Below, one piece after another: positions 52,930-64,000 of a DNA stretch of 64,000 nucleotides; positions within the stretch are counted from its first letter, which is position 1; the number at the start of each line of letters is the position of its first letter. Source of the stretch: Castor canadensis (taxonomy: Eukaryota > Chordata > Mammalia > Rodentia > Castoridae); NCBI RefSeq assembly GCF_047511655.1, contig NC_133387.1, forward strand, positions 46,151,353-46,215,352. The letters are read 5' to 3'. Both the position numbers and the translations under genes were made by a program. A model generated the notes under the pieces. The model was not told where the DNA came from and did no database searches. It saw only the letters and a list, made by a program, of their open reading frames with translations.

Positions 52930-55870
52930 AAGTCAGGAACAACCTAAATCCTGAAGTTTCCCTCTCCTCATTCCACTCCAGTCCTTTCTCAGAAGAAGCA
53001 CTGAGGGGCTAGGCACACCGGGAGGGGATGACGGGGGCATGGAGAGGAAAACACGTTTTTGTTTTCTACACTGGCATAGAATAGAATGGGGAAAAGCGAT
53101 GAAGGTATCCATTTTCTGCTTCTTTTATTTTGCTTGCAAGGATTTCGGAGGTTTCCATTACATCTAAAGCTGGCACTTTCTGGCGATACTGTCTGGGAGA
53201 AATCCCGCGCTCACGGTTTTATAGCCACAGAGCGCCCGGCTTTCCGCTGTGCCCTCGCCTCTTTTTGTTCCAGGGTGCAAGTTTGGAAAGATTGGTTGGG
53301 GCGCACCCACCGCACACCTCTCTACCCACTGAAGTGTCAAGAATATGCTTGGAACATGCTCTTCCCTTTTCTGCACATGTAGAGGGCAGATATTTTCCAG
53401 CCGTCCCTGTCACCTCCCTACTCCCATTCCTGGTGGAAAAAGAGGGATCCCTTTACCGCCTCCAATCACCAGGCGCAGCCGAGTTGAGGGAAGGGCGGGT
53501 CCGGACTCTTCCCAGGCAAGAAGAGAGAAGCTGTTTAATGATCACCCTGTACCCTTAGATTTGACGCTGCTTGTTGTTAAGGATACTAAAGTCTGGTTAC
53601 TCGCAGCACCGCCAGGCCCAAGGCTGCGCGAATCCAGAGTTGGTTTCAGAATTCCTTCCCTTGTGCTAACCTCACTTGTTCCAATTGCAGTGGCCTCTTC
53701 TCTCGCTTGGTTATTTTTTTTTTTTCTTTTAAACTTGGTCTGGGAGCCGTGAACAAAAAATATTCTGACAAGTGAGTCTGCAGCGGGCTTTCCCTGGCAC
53801 CACGGGGATTCTCCCCGGGGAATTTAACTCCCTGCAGTCCCGCGCCCAAGGATGTAAAAATAACAGATCTCAGCAAAGTCTAAAAATATCTGTTACGCGC
53901 TCGCGCTCTCTCTCCCACCTTCCCTCTTACCCTCCATTGTTTCTTCTTCTATCTAATGTACGTGTGCCACTCCCAGAAAATTCCCAGACTGGCTGACCCC
54001 ACTCCCGGACTTCGCGCTGGGCTTCTCATTCTGCCTGTCCCCTCCCGTCCTCAGTCGCCTAATTCAGTCTAGTGCTCTCATTCCAAGACTAATTTTCTTT
54101 TAAGTGGGCCTCCACCTCCCCAATTCTTTTAACACCCTTACCCCCATCCCCATCTCCAGACCTCGAATTGTGCAGGAGGTCCAGGGCATGCTGGTAAGTC
54201 TTGTGCGATTCCTAGTTGCCCTGGCTGCCTCCAGGATCCTCCTGTAGAAGATCTGATAAATTGGCCTTTGTTTGAGGCTCGGGTTGGGCTAGGCGTATTT
54301 CTGCCCCCTTTCCCCCCTTTTTTCCTGGCGGCCACCTCCTTGTGGGACAAGAGGAGGCCTGGGGATCCGAGAGAAGCTGCATTCCTGTGGGTGCCAGGCG
54401 GCTCCAGTGCTGAGCCACAGGGCCTAAGACACACACACACAGAGGAACCCACAGACCTCGCTGTCCTTGATCTCGCTCTCTTGCTCACTCGTTTTCCCTC
54501 CCACCGGGGCACCCACCCGGGAGCCAGTCCACCCACACTCGGATCCACCCAGGGCTCGGCCTCGGATAGGAGCACGTTAACCCACACAAGGATGCATACG
54601 CACCCCCTCCCAGTGACACAGGCCAACCCAGCATCTCCCCGCCCAAGTCAATCCTCTCTCTCCCGCCCCTTATCCCACAACCCCAGACGCGCCGGCTAGC
54701 CTACTCTGGCTCCTTTGATCCCACCGGACGCCCCACGGCTAGTGGCGTCCCGGCTGCGCGATTCTGGAAGTCACCCACAGCGCGCCAAGGCCAGGCAGCT
54801 CTTGCCTGTTCACCAAGCGCCCCGTGGCTCACTCCCGCCTTGACACTGTTCTTTCTCCGGAGCTCCCCCGCCCGACGCGCTCCGATTGCCCGCAGGAATA
54901 TAGCCCTTGCAACTCCCCTCTTCTCAGCTCTTCCACGTATGAGGAAAGAATGGCCTTTAGGACTGCTCCACTACCCCCTCCCTGCCCCATCCTCGTAGCC
55001 CCTTGGATCGCGCGCCTCCCTCTGGCCACTGGGATCTTGCCAACCTAAAACTCTCCAGCCCTCCCGGGAGACACGCCCTAAAGGCAGTAGTCTTTGGGCA
55101 CCTCTGGGAAGCCCGCCACGCGGGTGGATCAGCCTGCGGTTACCCCTCTCCTCCACCCTTAAGCACCCCCCCACCCCAGCCGCTGGGTGGAAGCTGCCAC
55201 AGCCAGGAGCCTGGGGAAAGGGGCTCTGCGGCTTGCTCTGGTCCTTGGCTCCTTCCCAGGTTGCCCACGAACCTTGCACATGGTGCCTGTTTCTTTTTTT
55301 TTTTTCAACCCCAGCCCAGTCACAGCGAACTTTGGGCCTCGAAAATAGCCCAAATCGCGGTAGCACATGTGGGATTGGTTAAGTGTTTTCTACACAGTCT
55401 TGTCTCATTCCCCCCTCCCCCGCCTTGGTGTTTTCTTTTGCCTGTGACAGACTTTGGATTCCTCAATGGTGCAAGGCAAAAAAGTCTACAGTGTATCTAC
55501 TGTGAGGATATGGAGGGTTGAGGGGTGTGGGAACTTTTCCTTTCAATCATCCAGGGCTGACGTCTGTAATGTAATAACCTGTTTTATAGGTAGGGTTCTA
55601 CCCATGAAGATAGGAACTGAGGGAATTTACAGGAATCTCCTTTGAAAAGAGAGAAGAGTGCTGTTCTGTAGCAATTAAATGTTTCTGCTCTTTTGTTCCC
55701 TTGGACTTATTATTTACTTCTGATTTATGGAGATCCGAAGCAGTCGCTTTGCCAAAAGCACATGTATTACTGAGTCTGTTCCATATCCTAAACCAAGATT
55801 TATATAAAACCGTGAAATACCACACACTATGACCTTTCACCACAGGAAGAGAAAAAGGCTTCATAACATC
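52930..55870. other. GC-rich intergenic stretch
   Basis: Unique-looking DNA with moderate to high GC. It is clearly CpG-rich at about 54640-55110. No homeobox or other recognisable coding domain. Short frames on both strands look like chance. Confidence 0.45.
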
Positions 55871-55871
55871 A

Positions 55872-55878
<7 letters not shown>

Positions 55879-55916
<38 letters not shown>

Positions 55917-55918
55917 CT
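55879..55918 (+). repeat. (CT)n microsatellite
   Basis: About 15 CT units followed by TTTCTCTCC. Confidence 0.93.
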
Positions 55919-56649
55919 AGTTCCAGTAACAATCCTCTGTGGAATCCTCCATACACTGTACAGTGTATTTTTTAAGGAGTGGGTGGGGGTGAAGGATAGT
56001 AAACAGTTCCTAAGCTATGATTTATTTTTAAGGATTTTTTTTCTCAAAAGGTGTGAAGACAGAAACTGCCACTGGAAGTTTATTGTCATCCAAGGACTAT
56101 TTCTGCCACTTGCCATTTGCAAGGTGGAAGAAGAGGGGCGGGGGAAGAGGCAGGATATGGACTCAACTTTCATCTATAAACAGGGGTCACTAAACAGGGG
56201 ACATTTCATTATTGCCCTTAAATTCACAGGAGCTAGGAAGCCTACTTGCCACCCCACAGGGTGGCCCTGGCTGGGCAGCTCCTGGGTCTGTAAGGTGGTG
56301 GGAGGAGGGAGAATCATCACATACTGACCTAGAGACTGGAAAAGATGCTCAGAAATTTCTCTGTGGGAAAAATTGAACTCCTGGGGATAGCAGGGATTTA
56401 GATATCCTTGACTAGTTGGTCCCCAACCAGAATTAAACCGAAGAAGTCTCTCACTAGGGCAGGGTTCATCCTCCTCCAATCAATAGTTAAATTCCCCAAA
56501 GGACTTGGACTCTGGGACCAGAAGTCTAGCCTCTCCCCAGCCTCTCTCACTCTAATTCTCCCCCTCATGTATCTTTGGTCCTCCATATTTCAAGGAGAGT
56601 GACCTTGCTCTTTTAACCATTTTGTGACCTGTAGCAAAAGAAGCAGCTG

Positions 56650-56800
56650 AAATGGTTTATGAGGGGGGGTGTTAATTAATAAAAGTTAATGATGGGATTA
56701 AAACCAATAGCAAGCCAAGCTGACTAGAGATGACAGCTTCCCAGTCAGCTATATTTAATTAGCAGCAATTAATACATTTTCTGCTAATATCCTCTAGGAC
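56650..56800. promoter_or_regulatory. TAAT-rich candidate enhancer block
   Basis: Several homeodomain cores in about 150 bp: TTAATTAATAAAAGTTAATG (56672-56691), GGGATTAAAACCAATAG, ATTTAATTAGC, CAATTAATAC and GCTAATATCC. The spacing resembles distal-less-type autoregulatory enhancers. It may be a flank of I56ii or a separate element. Confidence 0.5.
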
Positions 56801-57279
56801 TCTCCATGACTTTTTCACTGTGAAAATGGAGTGCAGATGGAGAGCAGGAACACTCACAAGCACCCAGGGCGTTTTGCTCTGATGACAAGAGAGATTGCAA
56901 ATTCATTTTAGAAAATGTTCATAAACAAGTGACAAGCCCACTCTTAGGCACTCTGAGGTGGCTTTGGTGGAAACAATGGTGAAACTGACAAATGTTCTTT
57001 GCTTTGGGGGAGGTGCACTTTTTAAAAGTAGGGAAATGCTTTGGGAGAGAGAAGAAAGACAGGAGGTTAAAAAGAAAAAAAGAAAAAAATATTTCAGACT
57101 TCAGGCAGCAGCAGACTCAGCAGCCCTTGCAAAATACATCAGCCCTGCTCTATTGAAGATTTGGACATGTAATGCTTCAGACCACTGATTTGCTATTTTC
57201 TTAATTCCCGCTCTTCTTTTTCCATATGAATCAAACAGTCTTTTGTCCTTCAGGGTTTGATTTGATCGCTACTGTTCAC

Positions 57280-57560
57280 ATTTCACTTTTGTATTTTCCT
57301 CTTCCTATACCATTACTCATTGAGTGCCCCGTGAAATTACAATCGTACATTTTCAACTCAGCAACCCATTTGCAGTGCAAAAATAGGGTCTAAATAATGG
57401 CTGAATTAGCCCTACTGGACAGTTTCAGATGTAACACTCTGTAATAATTATATTGCAGGCTGGATTAGGATGCTATTATCATAATCTGGACGTTTACAAT
57501 TATCTGTAATTTGCAAAGATGCGCCAGGTCTTGATTACAGCAGTTTTTTTTTTTTTTGTA
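57280..57560. promoter_or_regulatory. Candidate DLX5/6 intergenic enhancer I56ii
   Basis: A compact AT-rich block of unique sequence with dense TAAT-type sites: AAATTACAATCG, TAAATAATGGCTGAATTAGC, CTGTAATAATTATATTGC, CTGGATTAGG, ATAATCTGG, CAATTATCTGTAATTTGC and TTGATTACAG. It lies between DLX5 and DLX6 on the DLX5 side. In mammals two enhancers (I56i and I56ii) occupy this interval and drive expression in forebrain and branchial arches. The assignment to I56ii rests on position and motif content. Confidence 0.65.
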
Positions 57561-57599
57561 TCACGCTAACCATCACTAAACAGTGACAGTAATAACAGC

Positions 57600-58770
57600 T
57601 AATTTTGCTGGCAATATAAGAGGTGCTGGGGTGTGCAAACAATTTCACACCTGGATGTGCTCACTCAACCAAGAATATAGAGAAAGAGCTTCTGCCCTGA
57701 GACTCAGAAAAATATTCTCCTGTGCTTCGGTTCAGTATAGATTTCTAGACCCTGATCATTGCTTAAGAGATTCACTGGGGGTAAGTTTTTATTTCTTGCA
57801 TACTTCAAGGCACCGTTCCTATTTCTCTTCTCACTCTTTCCAAGCCTTATGTGTTGTTGTTGCAATTTCACAGAGTTTAACTTTGCCTTATAGGCTTGCT
57901 TTATGCCCTTTAACAGTAAAAGACTTGTTCTGATCAGTAAAAGGATTTAGGCGAGAATATCGTTAAGAAGCTGATTTGTCTTTCTTGCTTTCTGTGGATG
58001 TGTTTAGTGAAGCTTGTGACTAGAGACTGTGAAAAGGACTAGGTTTCTATAATGTTCAGCGGGACCCTGAGATTCCAGTCTAAAATCTATTTGATAATTG
58101 TTACAACAAATGCTAAGTGAATCCATTGAGGTCTTTATATGTGGCCATGATTTTAGGTTTTGACATGTGGGGAGATCAAACGCGGAAGGGCTCCTTTAGG
58201 ATCACAGGTATGCGGACATTTGCAAAGGCAGGTGTAGTCTGAATCTCTTGACTTTGCAGCCCCTTCGACATCTTTCCTCCAGTTTTGGGGAAAAGTTTCA
58301 GGAACAACTGACCTTTGAAACCCTTCAAGGTTGCTTTTCAGGGCCTTTGCCTCAAACTGCTGTGCATGTGTAAGAGGGTGGGGGTGGGGAAGGATATGCG
58401 GATCTTGGAGCTTGTTGCCGGCCAAACGCAAATGCTGAGACCCTGGGGCTGGCGGGGCATGATTGGCAGACTCAGAGCCAAGCTGTGGGGCTAAGGAACC
58501 AGTCTGGCTTAGGAATACATCAAGGAAGACTCATCAAGAAGCGGTGCTGTTCTATCTATAGATGACACCGTTTCCTGACCCTGCAGACGTTATAAGCAGC
58601 TAGAAATGTTAAATGTAGGAGTGTGAGAAGTCTTTGGCTTTCCCCACCCCAAAAGGCAGAAAAGCCTTTCTCCAGTGGCTGAAACCTTTGAACTAAGTTG
58701 TGTCAAAAGATAATGAGATGCTTATTGGTATCCAGGAGAAATTGTCTCCTTCACCCTTTGCCCCTACAGA
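57600..58770. other. Intergenic stretch between enhancers
   Basis: Unique-looking sequence with no recognised coding region or repeat until the CT tract at 58778. Confidence 0.4.
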
Positions 58771-58776
58771 TTGTTG

Positions 58777-58777
<1 letters not shown>

Positions 58778-58868
<91 letters not shown>

Positions 58869-58890
58869 CTCCTCTCTCTCTTCTCTCTTC
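58778..58890 (+). repeat. Long (CT)n microsatellite
   Basis: About 85 bp of uninterrupted CT, then CCTCTCT variants. It is the longest dinucleotide tract in the window. Confidence 0.96.
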
Positions 58891-59479
58891 TCTCCTGCCT
58901 CCTCCCTCAAAATGAGAAATAAGGTCAGAACTAGGTTTTGGAACTGGAACTCGGCAACCTCCCGCGAAGTTCCAACGTGGGGAGGCGTAGACTGGGCGAT
59001 GCCTTTTGCTCACGCCCCTCCTACCAATCCCTCTCTCGGGAATCGGTTTGCTATGGGGTCAATACATTCTAAAGAGAAAAAATATTAACCCTTGAGGTTC
59101 AGAGGATCCAGAGGAAGTCCAGCTTCAAAGACAGTTCTAGGGGGACTACTTGGTAGAATTTGATTAATTAAACCCATGTTAAGAGAGAAGGAGCTCGATA
59201 CAGATGCATCAGGACACCACCTCCAATATGTTGACATACATTTGATACATTTGCTGGGTTTCAGAATTCCACACACTAACTGTGGTTTGGCATATATCTG
59301 GTGATTTTTTCAGGGAAAAAATAGTGTTGGTTTCAATGTATGGTAGCTTTCCCTCTAACATAATTTGAATAATTCAGCAAAGCCCTACTACCAGCTGTAC
59401 TTCTGCAGCCTCTTCCATTCTTTTCAGCATTATAATTTTGGTTAATTTTCAATTTTAGGTCCTACGTCTCTGCAATTTG

Positions 59480-59830
59480 TGTATGAATAACAGAATAATT
59501 TCCCTCTTTTGTTTCGCCTTTCCTGTTCCTGAATCTAAATAAAGATGGCTTTTTAGTATTAAAAGTGGAAGAAAATTACAGGTAATTATCTTTGACGGTA
59601 AAAACGCTGTAATCAGCGGGCTACATGAAAAATTACTCTAATTATGGCTGCATTTAAGAGAATGGAAAAAAAAACCTTCTTGTGGATAAAAACCTTAAAT
59701 TGTCCCCAATGTCTGCTTCAAATTGGATGGCACTGCAGCTGGAGGCTTTGTTCAGAATTGATCCTGGGGAGCTACGAACCCAAAGTTTCACAGTAGGAAG
59801 GGGAAAAAAAGAAAAGAAAACATTTTTCCT
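59480..59830. promoter_or_regulatory. DLX5/6 intergenic enhancer I56i
   Basis: I recognise the core of the strongly conserved I56i enhancer: CAGGTAATTATCTTTGACGG, GTAATCAGCGGGCTACATGA, AAATTACTCTAATTATGGCT, TTGTGGATAAAAACCTTAAA, ATTGGATGGCACTGCAGC, and GAACCCAAAGTTTCACAGTA at the right end. It holds several paired TAAT homeodomain sites and a CAGCTG E-box (59736-59741). In mouse this element drives DLX-dependent expression in GABAergic forebrain progenitors and interneurons, and it also lies in the 5' part of the Evf2/DLX6-AS1 RNA. Edges are approximate. Confidence 0.85.
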
Positions 59831-59834
59831 AATG

Positions 59835-61385
59835 TAACAATGCGAATGCTAGAAAATGACAAGACTGATCGGTTTTAAACCATTCTGAAGACTGACTGAG
59901 CGTGGAAGTTGCTCAACAAAAAAAGGAACGGGTATATTGGTAAGTAGTCTTTGCTTTGTGTCTAATTATAGTGACTGTCCTTTTGCACGACTGTATGTCG
60001 CTGTCATTATATGGAGCACTCTGAGTATCTCTATTGACTTCTGATAAATGGCTCAGTGGTTTCAAGGTTCATAATTTGAAGGATGCCCAGGTCTGTAGCC
60101 ATTAATTCTCACAGTATGGGGCTTCCTGCATGTATGACGAAAGGACTTTTCATTTTCATTATTTCTTTGCTTTCCACCAAGATCGGAAGGATGTGTTTCA
60201 TCCAGGATAGTACATTTTCTATCTAGCTTGCTTGCAATGGATTTTAAACATTCAGTAGGAATAATTGAGCACTTTGTTTTCCTTTTTTAAAAAAATCTTT
60301 CTTTTTATGTTTAAGAAAAAAAATTGCTTCCAAAGACAAATACAGCTGTTATTATTTGGCTGGGAAAAGGGAAAGGACCATGTTTAGTTTCAGCACTGAA
60401 TGTCTAGAGGTTAATGTTGGGATAAGCCATTCTAGTGTTTAAAAAACATAGATAAGTGTGTGGAAATTACAACAAAAACCTAACATGTAAAGGAAGCTGA
60501 GAAACATCGGTGTGTTAACATACTGAAGACAAAGCTTAGTAGTGCAAATTGACATCTTTGTAGGCACTTAATGTTTATATATAGGGCTTCCCATATTAGG
60601 AAATAGAAATTCTTTTAAGAGTGATAGAAAATATAATGGGAGGGAGAAGGAGGGAGGGGGAATGAGACAGAGACACACAGAGAAATATACAGGACACCCC
60701 CAGCATTATGTGGCTTTACTCCATATATGAAAGAAGACAAAAACATACAAAGTATATATACAACTAAAATTCAACAATATATACAGAAATGTTTCTTGAT
60801 ATAAACGTCCCTATTAGCTTAGTGAATGCCAACAGTTCACCCAGAAAAGGTGTCAAAGCAATAGAATGGTGATTTTGGTTCCTTCCTCTGTCTTTCCTGA
60901 TTCCATTTCAGGGTTTAGGGGGTAGGGTAAGGAAAGAGCTTTTTTTTTTTCTTGTTGTTGTTGTTTGTATTTTAAATGAATCATCATCCCTGGTCATTGC
61001 ATTTTGATAAATCACGCAGCGTTCCCTTTGTGGCGACATTCTAATTTTACAGCCGATTGTTCCTTTTACTTTAGAGAAGGACTGTTAGGTGAAGGGTTTT
61101 TTTCCTTTCTCTTTTTTCTTTTTTGTCAGTCTGGGATTGGTAAATAAAAATGCAGGAGTCCAAAATGCTTCTCTTTCATCATGTAATGTCTGAAGCTCAT
61201 TAAACAAGTAAAAACGCTGCCATGTTTGTGCAGATTCTTCTGGTGCGGGGGGAAATGTCTGTAAAAAAGTCATTTTGATGGATATTCCTAAAGAGAAGAG
61301 GAGGCTCAGAGCCTGAATCCCAAGGGGTAAAGGAAAATATCCTTACAGTGAGGGGTTTCTGGAATGCTGGCAGAGAAATAGTCTC
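59835..61385. other. Intergenic to DLX6 3' UTR region
   Basis: Unique sequence with well-formed AT-rich motifs. The stretch at about 60960-61280 probably belongs to the long DLX6 3' UTR (minus strand). I could not identify the minus-strand poly(A) signal that ends DLX6. Confidence 0.4.
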
Positions 61386-61392
61386 AGTCTCT

Positions 61393-61395
<3 letters not shown>

Positions 61396-61426
<31 letters not shown>
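61396..61426 (+). repeat. (CT)n microsatellite, DLX6 3' side
   Basis: About 15 CT units with imperfect CT/TTCTC extension to 61452. It would be a GA tract in the DLX6 transcript. Confidence 0.93.
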
Positions 61427-61435
<9 letters not shown>

Positions 61436-61602
61436 CTCTCTTCTCTTCTCTTCACTTCTCTCTCTCATGCCAGATCTGTTGCTAAGGTTGCTCAAAGGAA
61501 AAGGTGGATGATGAAAGGAAAGGGGAAAAAAGAAAGAAGGAAGGTGGGAAGGAAAGAAAAAACAGAGGAAGGGTAAGTAAGGAAAGAGTGAGAAAGGGGA
61601 GG

Positions 61603-61628
<26 letters not shown>
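61603..61628 (+). repeat. (GA)n microsatellite, DLX6 3' side
   Basis: Thirteen GA units, complementary to the CT tract at 61396-61426 about 175 bp away. Confidence 0.93.
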
Positions 61629-61633
<5 letters not shown>

Positions 61634-61769
61634 CCAGCCCAGCTGCCTTGCCTTCTGGCACACATACGAGTTCTCCGAGCCTGCTTCTTCAGCTCTTTTG
61701 GCAGATACAGCAAGTCCCAATCCTCCTTGTGTGGTTCAGAGGCTCCCCTAGGGTGTTCCGTCAGACAGC

Positions 61770-64000
61770 TCACATCATCTGTGGTCTCTGCATCGTGTCC
61801 TGGTGTGGCGAGGAGTACCAGTGCGAATAGCCAGGCATGTAGCTGTTGGGGGGCATACTGACGCCCTTGGCAGAGGCAGAAGCGTCCCACAATGGAGGCA
61901 AAGCTGGCGAGCGCGGTGACAGGGCTGCCGAGCCTGGGAGGGGGTCGCTCTCATGAGGGTTACTGCCCTGCTTCAGCAATTTCTTAAACTTAGAGCGTTT
62001 GTTCTGAAACCATATCTTCACCTGGAAGAAGTGCAGCAATCATTAGGCCAGATAAACATCAAACCCAGTGCCTCTAACATAACTCCGGGCTTAAGAAGCA
62101 ATATTAAAGGGGGGAGGGGGACAAAAACAAACAATGCCAAGAAGTCAAGTCTCCACCTCCCTCCACCTCCTTCTAGTTTCTTCCATCCTTCTTTCCCCAA
62201 CCTACTAGATATCGTGTCTGGATACCTAAATCCTTGTGATTCTCGAGCTGGATACTAGCCTGGGTTTAAAACAACAGCATAAATATGAACAAATTAAGAA
62301 AGAAACTGAATGAGACAATTGGATCCAAAGTTTGCTGAAGTATTTTAAATGAAAGCCATACTACTGAATGCCCCTCCTCTGCTAGTCTGTTTATATATTT
62401 ACAAGCCCCCAAACTGGCACCTCTATGCATGTAGAGTGAACAAATGACTATGAAGAAATTAAGGCCTGTATGTTTATAATCAAATACCTTGAATTTATCT
62501 ATGCCTATACTGTGTACACCACAGATTAGGCATGGGGCATCTTTCTCCCAATATAAATATGTTCCCACAATCTTGTGGGGATTAAGCATTGCACCTCCCT
62601 CCTATTTTGTAGGTTGCTTGGTCAAACTGTGGTCAACAGTCATCAATGATTGTTAGTGTAGTTCCTAAAAGTAGAAGTTTTCTGAAAATTAAATGTGAAT
62701 CAGGGAGCATATTTAGGCCAGTATTCTAAATCTAGTTTATTTGATGAAGGAAATTCTATGGTGTAACTTCCTTTACCTTTAAAATTTCTGGAATCTGCTT
62801 TTCTAAGAATAATACAAGTCATTGAGTAGCTGGAATCCCTTCATATCAAACCCCAAATATTGGCAAAATGGCTAGCAAAAGCAGGCTAAGCTGTGAAAAG
62901 CTTAAGGAACATCTACCTTTAGGCATCACTGGATCAGTCCCCAGCAATCGTCTCATAAAACCTGAAGACCCCTTGCTAAATAAAGATCACCCACCTCAAA
63001 TGAGGCCTGTGATCTCACTAGCTGAATTAATCATCCACAAGAACAAAAACTGCAGGTGACTGCATCCTGGCTTTATGGCCGGGTTTCTAATATACCTACT
63101 TAGGCCCCTTCCTGGGAAATGTGAAATGCCTCATACATCTTCTAAATTAGTAGGACTTGAGAGAACTTCAGCAACAGTTCTTATCTGTGGCTTTACCTGC
63201 TATAATTTGGAGAGTATTTCTTTTTGATCTTCAACTCTGCCACTGCTCTCCTCCCCCAAGTTCTGTGCTCCAGGGAGGTACCTCAGCCTGTCTTAACCAC
63301 TGAACTTAAAGCAATTTTTGAGAAAAACCCACCTAGGATGAATGCTGTGCACACTAGTGCCTTCGCTAAACCCCATGGAAGACAATGCCTACCTGACTTT
63401 TACTTCTCATTTCACGTCATTATTTTTCTTTCTATGTCTATGAATTGAAATTCTTATTACCTCCTAGGGGCCACAAAAAGATCCTTAAGAAAGTTGGGCC
63501 TTATTTTGCTTCCTGGCCTATACATCTTTTATTTTTCCCTGCATCATTGTTCTCTTTCATGTTGTTCTGCTCTGAAATAAGATTTGATTGAATTATAAGT
63601 TTGTTCACCAAATGATGCTAGGCTTGGGTGGGGTTTCTGAGGGTTAGTTGGATATGCAAATCCATTTCAGCATTCAATACCAGATCATTTATTCCAAAAC
63701 TTGTGGTCCCAGCAAAGTGTGCAACTGGAGCAAAGGCGTTTGTCATTAAGCTCCTTCCATCCTCAGTTGACTAGGCCAAGAATTCCTCCTGATGTGCTCC
63801 CTGCCCCGTTTGCAAGTGAGGCCAGCATTTCAGGTATACTGGTGCTTCTTGGGAATTACCTGTGTTTGTGTCAGTCCTAAGGAAGCTGCCAGTTCGGCTC
63901 TCTCGGGAAGGGCCAGGTATTGAGTCTGCTGAAAGCGATGATTTAAAGCCTGGAGCTGCAGGCTGGAGTAAATGGTCCGAGGCTTCCGAATCTTTTTCCC
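61770..64000 (-). CDS. DLX6: Distal-less homeobox 6, 3' part (exon 3 and part of exon 2)
   Basis: DLX6 is a nuclear homeodomain transcription factor that acts redundantly with DLX5. On the minus strand the window holds the end of exon 2 (64000-63860, 47 codons, starting inside the homeodomain at [12 protein letters not shown] and ending LTQTQ, donor GTAATT) and exon 3 (62021-61770, 83 codons plus TGA-type stop position, acceptor CTTCCAG). Exon 3 begins [16 protein letters not shown] and ends DTMQRPQMM, the characteristic DLX6 tail. The homeodomain reads [20 protein letters not shown], which separates it from DLX5. Exon 1 and the 5' part of exon 2 lie past the right edge. Joining the exons keeps frame (phase 0). 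Both splice sites are canonical, with no lesion visible. Confidence 0.96.
62022..63859 (-). other. DLX6: DLX6 intron 2
   Basis: 1838 nt, GT-AG, phase 0, inserted after the homeodomain LTQTQ motif. No SINE or LINE recognised. DLX6-AS1 would be transcribed through it on the plus strand. Confidence 0.9.

Noticed and set aside
58693-59088. Open frames of serine/leucine or arginine/glutamate repeats
   Set aside because: Translated (CT)n/(GA)n microsatellite. The same applies to frames at 52584-52925, 16489-16772 and 61343-61720.

Overview
This is vertebrate nuclear DNA, and the repeats point to a rodent. Dimeric SINEs with a B1-like half followed by an ID-like half (for example 13622-13832 and 15340-15525) and several L1 copies are present. 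The SINE type suggests a squirrel-related or beaver-related (Castorimorpha) rodent rather than mouse or rat. The species call is an inference. The window carries the DLX5-DLX6 homeobox gene pair, arranged tail to tail: all of DLX5 on the plus strand (three coding exons, 47120-50916) and the last part of DLX6 on the minus strand (61770-64000, running off the right edge).

Positions 1 to about 43.2 kb form a gene-poor flank built largely of retrotransposon debris. It holds four large decayed L1 copies, and two L1 junctions are nested L1-into-L1 events with readable target-site duplications. It also holds many B1/ID SINEs, older fossils (L2, MIR, MER2, MLT1-type LTRs and a CR1/L3-like piece) and three processed pseudogenes: MRPL1 (inside an L1), FTL (ferritin light chain) and SKP1. 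I find no intact protein-coding gene here.

Positions 43.2 kb to the end are almost free of interspersed repeats, which contrasts sharply with the left flank. They contain the DLX5 upstream region, CpG-rich DLX5, about 11 kb of intergenic DNA and the DLX6 3' end. The intergenic DNA has two AT-rich blocks dense in TAAT motifs. I match these to the known DLX5/6 forebrain enhancers I56ii (about 57.3-57.56 kb) and I56i (about 59.5-59.83 kb). DLX5 and DLX6 encode homeodomain transcription factors for limb, craniofacial, inner ear and GABAergic interneuron development and share these enhancers. The antisense lncRNA DLX6-AS1 (Evf2) is expected on the plus strand across I56i and DLX6, but its exons cannot be delimited here.

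The most notable points are a predicted five-codon in-frame loss near the DLX5 C terminus, a four-codon upstream ORF in the DLX5 leader, and complementary CT and GA tracts that could fold in the DLX6 3' UTR. I see no evidence of an unknown biological system.
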